Below are positions 1 to 5,225 of a DNA stretch of 8,204 nt, piece by piece. Made by a program: the position numbers and the translations under genes. Below the pieces are notes generated by a model that had not been told where the DNA came from, searched no databases, and saw only the letters and a list, made by a program, of their open reading frames with translations. Numbering within the stretch: the first letter of the stretch is position 1; every line of letters starts with the position of its first letter. Source of the stretch: an uncultured Candidatus Saccharibacteria bacterium (lineage in GTDB: Bacteria > Patescibacteria > Saccharimonadia > Saccharimonadales > UBA4665); the NCBI GenBank assembly GCA_903925195.1, contig CAIYEO010000084.1, forward strand, positions 1 to 8,204. The letters run 5' to 3'.

Positions 1-1065
1 CTTATATGGTTGCATCCTATGCTCATATGGCCTAGTCTCAGCGATTGCCGATACAATTTCACTACTAGACATACCAAACTCCATAGCTAAGGCCGCAACT
101 AGCGCTAATACTCCCACATGATGCTTGCCTATTAGGTGACTATAGAGCTTGAGGCTAGCTTTATCTTTAGTCATAGTAAAACTGATGCCATCTAACGTCA
201 CCTTAATATCGTCTATCTTCCAGCCCATCACTTGATGATAGTCATATGTCTTATAATTTGGCTTCAAATACTTATGCGTTGCAGATGATTCATTATTTAC
301 CATCACCATATTCTCATCAACAAAATTAGCTACCGAAAAAATATCCTTTCCAGCTGCGTCAAGAGTCTTATATTTATCTAGATGAGCTGGAGCTAATCCG
401 GTTATAATTGCCCTACTAGGATGTGTGATTCTGGCGAATAGCTCAACATCCCCTGGAGCGCCTTCACCATATTCGATTATTAATATTTCTTCATCACCCT
501 TGAGATTGAATGCAAAATTTGCGTGAGAAATTGGTACGTTTTTATTGCCTGGTGTGGCTGCAATCTTGAGATGATCTCCTAGTACTGTCATTAATAATTC
601 TTTCATTGAAGTTTTACCGTAACTACCGACAATGGCTATCTTTTCACCTTTAAAATTAGCGAATATTTTTTCAGATGCTAATATTTTGCGATTATTCCTC
701 GGCGATATAAGTATAATTTTGCCCAAGAATAGTGGCACAATCACTAAATTAGCAATAATCACCGGATAGCCAAGCAGAAAGGCAATTCCAAATTCTAAGC
801 CACCCATTAGCTCATGAAAATGCCACTGATATATGAAAAAAATACCTAGAGCTATAAACAATAAAGCTAGCAGATATGTAGCTAAAAGAATTAACCTTGC
901 GGCCTTAGTTTTTTTTAGACTACCCCTATTTCTAACCTTGCCGAAATCTTGCGTATGCCAAAACCACTGCAAATACTTTATGGGATCGTACTCACTGGAT
1001 TGAAGCATGTAGGTAATTGTTGTAAAGAATTGAGGCTTATACAGGTTAAGGAATTTACTAATCAC
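1..1065 (-). CDS. Mur ligase family protein, MurF-like, with N-terminal membrane hairpin (C-terminus beyond window)
   Basis: The frame is open from a GTG at 1065-1063 to the window edge, giving 355 residues of an incomplete protein. Residues about 56-79 and 91-115 are hydrophobic and predict two membrane helices. A Mur-ligase central domain follows: P-loop GSYGKTS (147-153), PGNKN (172-176), the acidic IIEYGEG segment (E198) and a TGLAPAHLDKY segment (222-232) matching the AHLE region of MurF. EHRMQPY near the edge marks the switch to the C-terminal domain. Mur ligases of this kind join a peptide to the UDP-MurNAc peptide precursor using ATP; MurF adds D-Ala-D-Ala. The GTG start is chosen because AGGAG lies 9 bases upstream, it overlaps the hydrolase stop as GTGA, and residues before the first ATG (1008) look like real protein (KFLNLYKPQFF). 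By eye, the carbamoylated lysine of the MurF AKxEI motif falls on G239, with K240 next to it. Family is well supported; MurF rather than another membrane Mur ligase is inference. Confidence 0.88.
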   Translation of the reverse strand, partial: MISKFLNLYKPQFFTTITYMLQSSEYDPIKYLQWFWHTQDFGKVRNRGSLKKTKAARLILLATYLLALLFIALGIFFIYQWHFHELMGGLEFGIAFLLGYPVIIANLVIVPLFLGKIILISPRNNRKILASEKIFANFKGEKIAIVGSYGKTSMKELLMTVLGDHLKIAATPGNKNVPISHANFAFNLKGDEEILIIEYGEGAPGDVELFARITHPSRAIITGLAPAHLDKYKTLDAAGKDIFSVANFVDENMVMVNNESSATHKYLKPNYKTYDYHQVMGWKIDDIKVTLDGISFTMTKDKASLKLYSHLIGKHHVGVLALVAALAMEFGMSSSEIVSAIAETRPYEHRMQPYK

Positions 1066-1820
1066 TTGAGAAAACTCCTGATTAAATTAATAGTTATTTC
1101 TGGCTGATCTCTTTGTACAAAATGCCCTGCTTGACCAACTATTTCAATAGTTGATCCATCTATAACTTCATGATATTGAAGTCCATATTTTGGAGGAGTC
1201 ATCGTGTCTTGTTCGCCATAAATGAGTAATGTTGGTAGATTCAGATTCTTAGAGTCATTCTTTAAATCTTCACCTACAATATTTTTAAATGTTTCTTCCA
1301 TATGTTCCGCAATCAACATGTCAGATCCAACCGACTTATATAGTTTGTTCCTTAGTTTGGTTTTTACATTTTTTGGTAGTGGAGATGTAGCAATTTTACC
1401 GGTCTTTGTAAGTAGCTTAAGCATGCTTGCCTTACTTTTATATGCGTTTCTTATGCCTGAAGCGCCAATTAAGACTAATTGCCTAGTTTTCAACTCGCCA
1501 ATTGCGATACCCTTTATGGCAATTGCACCACCGTTACTGTGTCCTATAATGACATCGATGTTTTTTAAATCAATCTTTTCGCAAAATTCATGAACTAATT
1601 TGGCATAATCTAAAAGGGTGTAGGCTCTGGGTGGTATTTGACTCTCTCCAAAACCTGGTAAATCTAAGGCGTATACTGTACCTAATTTAGCTAAATTGTG
1701 AATAAAGTCTTGCTGGCCTTTTATGCTGTCTGCCCAACCATGCAAAAAAAGAATCTTTAACTTTTGATCAGAATCTTTAACCTGATAATTAATAAGTAGA
1801 TCACTGACGATTACTTGCAT
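1062..1820 (-). CDS. alpha/beta hydrolase fold protein
   Basis: This 252-residue protein has a complete serine-hydrolase triad. The oxyanion-hole segment is LFLHGW (25-29), the nucleophile elbow is GHSNG (93-97, S95), the acid is D205 in YGEQDTMTPP, and the base is H233 in GQAGHF. DLPGFGES (53-60) is the usual strand-loop of the MhpC/BphD-like COG0596 group. There is no signal peptide, so it is probably cytoplasmic. The substrate cannot be read from sequence; esterase, lipase, thioesterase or peptidase are all possible. It is the first gene of a two-gene unit with the Mur ligase, with a 4-base stop/start overlap, which hints at an envelope role but does not prove it. The ATG at 1820 has no good Shine-Dalgarno site; a TATAAT ends 6 bases upstream, so a leaderless mRNA is likely. 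Confidence 0.92.
   Translation of the reverse strand: MQVIVSDLLINYQVKDSDQKLKILFLHGWADSIKGQQDFIHNLAKLGTVYALDLPGFGESQIPPRAYTLLDYAKLVHEFCEKIDLKNIDVIIGHSNGGAIAIKGIAIGELKTRQLVLIGASGIRNAYKSKASMLKLLTKTGKIATSPLPKNVKTKLRNKLYKSVGSDMLIAEHMEETFKNIVGEDLKNDSKNLNLPTLLIYGEQDTMTPPKYGLQYHEVIDGSTIEIVGQAGHFVQRDQPEITINLIRSFLK
1063..1079 (-). promoter_or_regulatory. Shine-Dalgarno site and GTG start of the Mur ligase
   Basis: AGGAG (1079-1075) is followed by 9 bases and then GTG (1065-1063). The site lies inside the last codons of the alpha/beta hydrolase, whose TGA shares bases with the GTG (GTGA). This decides the GTG start over the later ATG at 1008 and suggests translational coupling of the two genes. Confidence 0.75.
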
Positions 1821-1826
1821 ATGTTT

Positions 1827-1832
1827 ATTATA
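1827..1832 (-). promoter_or_regulatory. -10 box 6 bases before the hydrolase ATG (leaderless promoter)
   Basis: A perfect TATAAT lies in the 23-base gap between the upstream gene and the hydrolase. Exactly 6 bases separate it from the ATG at 1820, so the expected transcription start falls on the A of the ATG. No convincing -35 is seen: at 17-18 bases upstream the sequence is A/C-rich. Confidence 0.5.
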
Positions 1833-1843
1833 TATAAGTTTCT

Positions 1844-2752
1844 CTATTTGTTGTTGCGAATTTTTGTTTCAAGATCAATTAGACTAATAAATTTTGTTGG
1901 AAGCTTGAGCTGAGGGTCGATTCCAAAACCAGAGTAGCTAAGCTGTCCTGATTTTGAGCCTGAATCTAATTGGACTAAATTACGGGATATTGGTTCGATG
2001 CTAAACTTCATAGTAATTGGCGGTAAACTTTTATATTGTTTTGGATTAACAGCGTCTAATCCTTTAAAACCTACATCCTTAGCAAACATTTTCATGAGAC
2101 TAGTATAACCATATCTGCTGACTGAAACATTTAAAGTTACTACACTTTTACCATTAATAGTTTGGTTTTTAATAGATTTGTAATCAATTTTATATACTTT
2201 ATTTTCTCTAGCGTAGCTGACTAACTGATTTTTTTCATTGCTTGGCAGATTACCAAATGGCACTATTCCAAAAAGATTTTCATAAAAAGTTTGAGTAGAG
2301 CGAGTATTGGCACTAACCGAGTTTTTTGAATATCCCCAAATGTTCAAATCCTTCTTGTAGGAGATTGATTTCTTGTCGGCAGCTTTTTGATCAGTAGCAA
2401 TATTTAAATATCTTACATATTCATAATTAGGGCTGTTAATCTCTTCAGTAGTGACTACTTTTTTACCTTGTGTCAGTGTAGTTATAGAATGTGAATAATT
2501 GTTTGCGCCTAGCGATAACTGAACTTTTTGATCAATATCATAGGTTCCATTAAAATAGGCCTGTGACTTCGTGAATCCATTTGTCGATAGGTTATTTGCA
2601 AATGAATCCCAAAAAACATTATTTGGACTTAGGTATATGCTATTAAACCAAATGCCAATGCCTATACCAAATACAACGATTCCCCCAATTACATAAAGTC
2701 TTAGGTTATCTTTTGAATGATTATCTAGTTTTTTTAGTAATATATTTGCCAT
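1844..2752 (-). CDS. membrane-anchored extracytoplasmic protein of unknown function
   Basis: I do not recognise this 302-residue protein. It has a short cytoplasmic N-terminus with lysines, one strongly hydrophobic helix (about residues 18-38, glycine/isoleucine rich) and a long polar C-terminal part that should lie outside the membrane. That part is rich in Asn, Ser, Tyr and Thr, has no cysteine, and shows alternating patterns such as KSVVTLNVSVSRYGY (202-216) and ITMKFSIEP (246-254), suggesting a beta-rich fold like a lipoprotein-type or LolA-like carrier domain. That comparison is only an impression. The helix has no lipobox cysteine and no clear signal-peptidase site, so a type II anchor is more likely than secretion. 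The ATG at 2752 follows an extended -10 box by 7 bases, with no Shine-Dalgarno site. Confidence 0.85.
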   Translation of the reverse strand: MANILLKKLDNHSKDNLRLYVIGGIVVFGIGIGIWFNSIYLSPNNVFWDSFANNLSTNGFTKSQAYFNGTYDIDQKVQLSLGANNYSHSITTLTQGKKVVTTEEINSPNYEYVRYLNIATDQKAADKKSISYKKDLNIWGYSKNSVSANTRSTQTFYENLFGIVPFGNLPSNEKNQLVSYARENKVYKIDYKSIKNQTINGKSVVTLNVSVSRYGYTSLMKMFAKDVGFKGLDAVNPKQYKSLPPITMKFSIEPISRNLVQLDSGSKSGQLSYSGFGIDPQLKLPTKFISLIDLETKIRNNK

Positions 2753-2759
2753 TCAGACT

Positions 2760-2768
2760 ATTATAGCA
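2760..2768 (-). promoter_or_regulatory. extended -10 promoter 7 bases before the ATG of the unknown membrane-anchored protein
   Basis: TGCTATAAT (2768-2760) fits the extended -10 consensus TGnTATAAT exactly. Seven bases separate it from the ATG at 2752, so the transcript should begin at or next to the start codon. The -35 region is poor, as is common when TGn is present. It lies in the 56-base gap after the metallophosphoesterase gene. Confidence 0.6.
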
Positions 2769-2808
2769 AATTAACTTACATTAACACCTAGATGATTTAA
2801 AAAATTAA

Positions 2809-3372
2809 TTAATCTAAAAAATTAATAATTCTATACCCTGATATATATTCAATTTTAGTTGGACCGTGCTGCCGAATCATAGTCTCTTCTTCTGGGTATG
2901 TATGACCATGCATTAACATTTTTGGTTGTGCTCTATCGATATAATCAAGGAGCGCATCAAATCCCTGATGAGCTATTTCTTCTTCATCATTAATTCCTTT
3001 GGGTGGACAGTGGCAAATAAATATATCTACATTAGGAAAATTAGTCATCATAGCTGAGGCTTCCTCTTGTTTATACATTAAGGCCTGGGGATTATCCTTA
3101 TATCTGACGCATCCTTGAAAGCCGCCGAACTTATATCCATTAAAATCCCAAGTATTTAAATGCATATTAATAATTCCAAGTTCATTCATATAAGTACCGC
3201 TATCATGATTACCGTATACTCCGATTTTAGGAATATCAGATATTTCCTTGAGTGGTAAAATATCTTCCCTAGTCAAGTCTCCAAGAGTTACAATAATGTC
3301 AATATTTTGAGCTCTAACAACCTCTTCAATATTGATTCTAGGATTTTTATCTGCAATTACTAGAAAGTTCAT
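2809..3372 (-). CDS. calcineurin-like metallophosphoesterase (variant metal site)
   Basis: This 187-residue single-domain protein has most of the binuclear-metal phosphoesterase blocks: GD at 31-32 (GDLT), GNHD at 54-57, H121 in ICHCPP and GH at 156-157. Size and layout match small phosphodiesterases/phosphatases of the YfcE/MJ0936-like or Ser/Thr-phosphatase-like groups. Two canonical ligands look changed: motif I, normally DxH, reads D8-K9-N10, and motif V, normally GHxH, reads G156-H157-T158-Y159. One metal site may therefore be altered, although related groups without the motif I His do exist. There is no signal peptide or membrane segment, so it is cytoplasmic. The substrate is unknown. 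The gene starts 35 bases after tRNA-Ala and is preceded by TATAAT at a leaderless distance. Confidence 0.88.
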   Translation of the reverse strand: MNFLVIADKNPRINIEEVVRAQNIDIIVTLGDLTREDILPLKEISDIPKIGVYGNHDSGTYMNELGIINMHLNTWDFNGYKFGGFQGCVRYKDNPQALMYKQEEASAMMTNFPNVDIFICHCPPKGINDEEEIAHQGFDALLDYIDRAQPKMLMHGHTYPEEETMIRQHGPTKIEYISGYRIINFLD

Positions 3373-3379
3373 AATTTAT

Positions 3380-3385
3380 ATTATA
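3380..3385 (-). promoter_or_regulatory. -10 box 7 bases before the metallophosphoesterase ATG
   Basis: A perfect TATAAT lies between the tRNA-Ala 3' end and the gene, 7 bases before the ATG at 3372. There is no Shine-Dalgarno sequence in the remaining gap. The -35 position would fall on the last bases of the tRNA and matches the consensus poorly. Confidence 0.5.
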
Positions 3386-3407
3386 CCTTATCTTAATAAA
3401 TATATCT

Positions 3408-3484
3408 TGGTGGAGCTACAGGGACTCGAACCCTGGACCTCTTCCATGCCATGGAAGCACTCTAGCCAACTGAGCTACAGCCCC
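3408..3484 (-). tRNA. tRNA-Ala (anticodon GGC), CCA encoded
   Basis: A full cloverleaf of 77 bases can be folded by hand. The acceptor GGGGCTG pairs with TAGCTCC and contains G3:U70, the alanine identity pair. The D arm is GCTC/GAGT around a 9-base loop. The anticodon stem CTTCC/GGAAG encloses ATGGCAT, giving anticodon GGC. The variable loop is AGGTC, and the T arm CAGGG/CCCTG encloses TTCGAGT. The discriminator is A and the CCA tail is encoded (3410-3408). It sits 28 bases after the Kelch stop. A possible weak promoter has TAATAT at 3515-3510 overlapping that stop, with a poor -35 (TTAGAA, 3538-3533). Otherwise the tRNA may be processed from the Kelch transcript. Confidence 0.97.
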
Positions 3485-3512
3485 ACAAAACTTTTTTAAA
3501 AGTGTTGGTATA

Positions 3513-4982
3513 TTAAATTTTACCTGATTTTCTTCTAACAATAAAACCCAATCCAAGAAAACTAAAGCTTGTTAGTCCTAGATATGTAATTTTATTAGTA
3601 GTATTATTGGAATCTATGATACCAAAACCAGTCTTTGGAGCTATGGAAATAGATGATTTAGTTATATTTAGGGTAATTGTTGCTTGAGAGCAATTTGTCG
3701 AGTCAAAAATTGAGCATAAACTATAACTAAAACTATCCGATCCGGCATATCCAGCATTGGCAGTATAGGTTATTGTGCCATTTGAAGTAGAAACACTTCC
3801 ATGACTAGGACTACTTGTGATAGTGAGAGATTGTTGATTAGGGTTATTGGTTGCTTGAGAAAATACATCAAATGTGTTACTCGATCCAAAAGCTAAACTG
3901 GAAGTTATGGACTGCAGAATAGGTGCATCGTAGCCTGCTAGCGTCGAATAGTATACATTGTCTAATGCTGAAAAACCTGTATTAGTGCTACCACCTATTA
4001 GATACATCACACCGTTATACACAGAACTAGTTGAATGAGATATAGGTTTGGGCAGTGGGTTAGGTGAAACAGTCCAGTCACCGATTGATCCGTCTGTACT
4101 CAAAGGTGCAGAATAAACTGATGCTATTGTACCGGTTGAGTCAGAAAATCCGCCTACAGAAAATATATATCCGTGATAGGCCTGTATCTGTGGGAAAAAT
4201 AAGCTTAGTGGTAAATTATGAGTTGATGCGTTCCAGTCACCGATTGATCCGTCTGAGTTAATTTTAGAATAATATACTTTGTCAGAATAGGTCATTCCAG
4301 AAACATTGTTAACTCCACCAGCAACGTAAATATATCCATTACTTTGTGTTGATCCGATGTCAGATAAAGATACTGGTAAATGAGTGGCAGTTTTCCAGCT
4401 ATCAATTGATCCGTCTGAGTTGACGCTAGTGTAGTAAACAGTGTCAGAAGAAAAAACACTAGAGTTCCAACCACCAATCATATAAATATAATTATTAAAA
4501 GTTACCGCTGAGCTGCCATAAAGGGCCTGTGGTAGATTTGTAGCTAATTTCCAGTCGTTTATTGATCCGTCTGAGTTGACGCTAGTGTAGTAAACAGTGT
4601 CGACTATACCACTGCTGGCACCATTACCTCCCATGGCATAAATGTAATTTTTAACAATTACTGAGGCATGCCAAGCAATTCCTGCAGGCAATAACTTAGG
4701 CGATGTTGTCCATGCACCTAATGATCCATCACCTGCAATTGGTGCAATATTGGTTAGATTATTCGAAGAACTTCCTTCTCCACCAATTGAATAAATGAAC
4801 CCATGGTAATTAACAGATGTTGATTTATTTACTACTTGAGGTAGATTAGTCGCTGATTGCCAAGATGAATTACTGCCAGGGACAGTTGCCGCATAAGCCT
4901 TAGATAAAATACCACTACTTAAAGAAACAAAAGATACAGTGATCATGAAAATGTAGATATACTTACGTAATATTTTTTTCAT
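3513..4982 (-). CDS. secreted Kelch-repeat beta-propeller surface protein with Ig-like domain and PKTG/C-terminal anchor
   Basis: The 489-residue product starts with a signal peptide: KKILRK, a hydrophobic core at about 8-24, and a likely cleavage after AYA (29-31). Six Kelch-like blades follow, each with W..LP, then (Y/F)IY..GG or a variant (GG at 67, 118, 170, 222, 277, 330), then VYY..NSDGSI. They should close a six-bladed propeller over about residues 40-350. Residues about 355-441 resemble a bacterial Ig-like/cadherin-like domain (HGSVSTSNGTITYTANAGY), with C423 and C431 possibly bridged. The tail has APKTG (448-452), a hydrophobic helix (about 464-482) and RRKSGKI, resembling a sortase-type sorting signal. 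It is probably displayed on the cell surface for binding; no catalytic motif is seen. The start is fixed by a Shine-Dalgarno site, and the gene has its own promoter. Parts of the DNA repeat exactly between blades. Confidence 0.92.
   Translation of the reverse strand: MKKILRKYIYIFMITVSFVSLSSGILSKAYAATVPGSNSSWQSATNLPQVVNKSTSVNYHGFIYSIGGEGSSSNNLTNIAPIAGDGSLGAWTTSPKLLPAGIAWHASVIVKNYIYAMGGNGASSGIVDTVYYTSVNSDGSINDWKLATNLPQALYGSSAVTFNNYIYMIGGWNSSVFSSDTVYYTSVNSDGSIDSWKTATHLPVSLSDIGSTQSNGYIYVAGGVNNVSGMTYSDKVYYSKINSDGSIGDWNASTHNLPLSLFFPQIQAYHGYIFSVGGFSDSTGTIASVYSAPLSTDGSIGDWTVSPNPLPKPISHSTSSVYNGVMYLIGGSTNTGFSALDNVYYSTLAGYDAPILQSITSSLAFGSSNTFDVFSQATNNPNQQSLTITSSPSHGSVSTSNGTITYTANAGYAGSDSFSYSLCSIFDSTNCSQATITLNITKSSISIAPKTGFGIIDSNNTTNKITYLGLTSFSFLGLGFIVRRKSGKI
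4405..4445 (-). repeat. 41-base exact direct repeat in the Kelch gene, copy A
   Basis: These 41 bases are identical to 4561-4601, 156 bases (52 codons) away and in the same frame. They encode the strand DTVYYTSVNSDGSI at the junction of two blades (residues 180-193). A shorter 23-base identity also links 4074-4096 with 4233-4255, in two later blades. Confidence 0.9.
4561..4601 (-). repeat. 41-base exact direct repeat in the Kelch gene, copy B
   Basis: Identical to 4405-4445. It encodes the same strand one blade earlier (residues 128-141). Recombination between the copies would remove or add exactly one 52-residue blade without a frameshift. Confidence 0.9.
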
Positions 4983-4992
4983 TTTCTTTTTA

Positions 4993-4999
4993 CCCCTCT
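4993..4999 (-). promoter_or_regulatory. Shine-Dalgarno site of the Kelch gene
   Basis: AGAGGGG (4999-4993) lies 10 bases before the ATG at 4982. The spacing is slightly long but the match is strong, and it fixes the start that yields an intact signal peptide. Confidence 0.7.
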
Positions 5000-5022
5000 A
5001 TAAAAACTTAACAGTTATGTTA

Positions 5023-5051
5023 ATAATAGATTATTGCACAAATAATTACAA
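5023..5051 (-). promoter_or_regulatory. sigma-70-type promoter of the Kelch gene
   Basis: A -35 of TTGTAA (5051-5046, 4 of 6) and a -10 of TATTAT (5028-5023, 5 of 6) are separated by 17 bases. The predicted transcript starts about 33 bases before the ATG and carries the Shine-Dalgarno site. The promoter lies downstream of the terminator at 5071-5091, so the Kelch gene can be expressed independently of ligA and of the candidate RNA. Confidence 0.5.
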
Positions 5052-5070
5052 AACTATTATCTTTAAAACT

Positions 5071-5091
5071 AAAAAACCAAGACTATCTTGG
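5071..5091 (-). terminator. intrinsic terminator of the candidate small RNA / ligA transcript
   Basis: On the minus strand CCAAGA (5091-5086), TAG and TCTTGG (5082-5077) form a 6-bp hairpin with a 3-base loop, followed by six T (5076-5071). Runs of A precede the stem, so it could also act on the plus strand (five T at 5093-5097), but no plus-strand gene needs it. Confidence 0.72.
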
Positions 5092-5135
5092 CTTTTTACT
5101 ATTTCGTACGTGCCCACCGAAAGCGGCTGGAAATT

Positions 5136-5186
5136 TTAATTATTATTTTTGTTTTTCACTACGCCGCTATTTGAACGTACGAACAT
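5136..5186 (-). CDS. possible 16-residue leaderless leader peptide inside the candidate RNA
   Basis: ATG at 5186-5184 begins 7 bases after the TATAAA box, the same distance as at two larger genes in this window. The frame reads MFVRSNSGVVKNKNNN and stops with TAA at 5138-5136. It contains the 5' arms of both stems, so translation would melt them. The last six codons are all Lys or Asn, which might reflect ribosome-sensing attenuation or merely the A-rich loop. At this length no coding statistic can decide. Confidence 0.2.
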   Translation of the reverse strand: MFVRSNSGVVKNKNNN

Positions 5187-5193
5187 GCTAATG

Positions 5194-5222
5194 TTTATAG
5201 CTGAAAACGTAGATACTGTCAA
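5194..5222 (-). promoter_or_regulatory. near-consensus sigma-70 promoter directly after ligA
   Basis: TTGACA (5222-5217, 6 of 6), a 17-base spacer and TATAAA (5199-5194, 5 of 6). It begins 4 bases after the ligA stop codon and points into the inverted-repeat region. It is the strongest promoter visible in the window. Confidence 0.75.
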
Positions 5223-5225
5223 ATA

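Larger units (their letters stand above)
5071..5186 (-). ncRNA. candidate small structured RNA (or leader RNA), about 116 nt, unknown family
   Basis: The stretch is bounded by a near-perfect promoter (5222-5194) and an intrinsic terminator. The predicted 5' end, about 5186-5188, falls 3-5 bases before the outer stem, TTCGTACGT (5183-5175) pairing with ACGTACGAA (5111-5103), 9 perfect base pairs. Nested inside, AGCGGC (5168-5163) can pair with GCCGCT (5127-5122). An alternative local hairpin is CCG-CTTT-CGG (5126-5117), extended by CCA/TGG across one bulged base. The loop is A/T-rich and the arms are clearly more GC-rich than their surroundings. I do not recognise it as tmRNA, SRP RNA, 6S RNA or RNase P RNA. 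An ATG at 5186 opens a 16-codon frame, so a leader peptide with an attenuator ahead of the Kelch gene is the main alternative. The structure and signals are directly visible; that it is an RNA gene is inference. Confidence 0.55.

Noticed and set aside
1222..1593. A 123-codon open frame on the plus strand
   Set aside because: It lies antisense within the alpha/beta hydrolase, which has a full catalytic triad, and its translation shows no recognisable motif.
3486..3507. A/T-rich hairpin between the Kelch stop and tRNA-Ala as a terminator
   Set aside because: The stem is almost all A/T with a mismatch, the loop is only 2-4 bases and no T run follows on the minus strand before the tRNA, so termination is doubtful.
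4064..4477. Open frames on both strands inside the Kelch gene (4064-4261 plus, 4292-4477 minus)
   Set aside because: They are out-of-frame readings of the repeated Kelch DNA; the repeats explain their self-similarity.
4074..4601. CRISPR-like repeats at roughly 150-base intervals
   Set aside because: The repeats lie in frame in a coding sequence, coincide with Kelch blades and have coding, not spacer-like, sequence between them.
5160..5186. A tRNA T-arm-like TTCAAAT as a sign of tmRNA or a tRNA-like element
   Set aside because: The bases on either side do not pair as a T stem and there is no acceptor or CCA end.
5100..5190. Inverted repeats as ends of a small transposable element
   Set aside because: The arms are only 9 bases, there is no target-site duplication, and promoter and terminator positions fit an RNA gene better.
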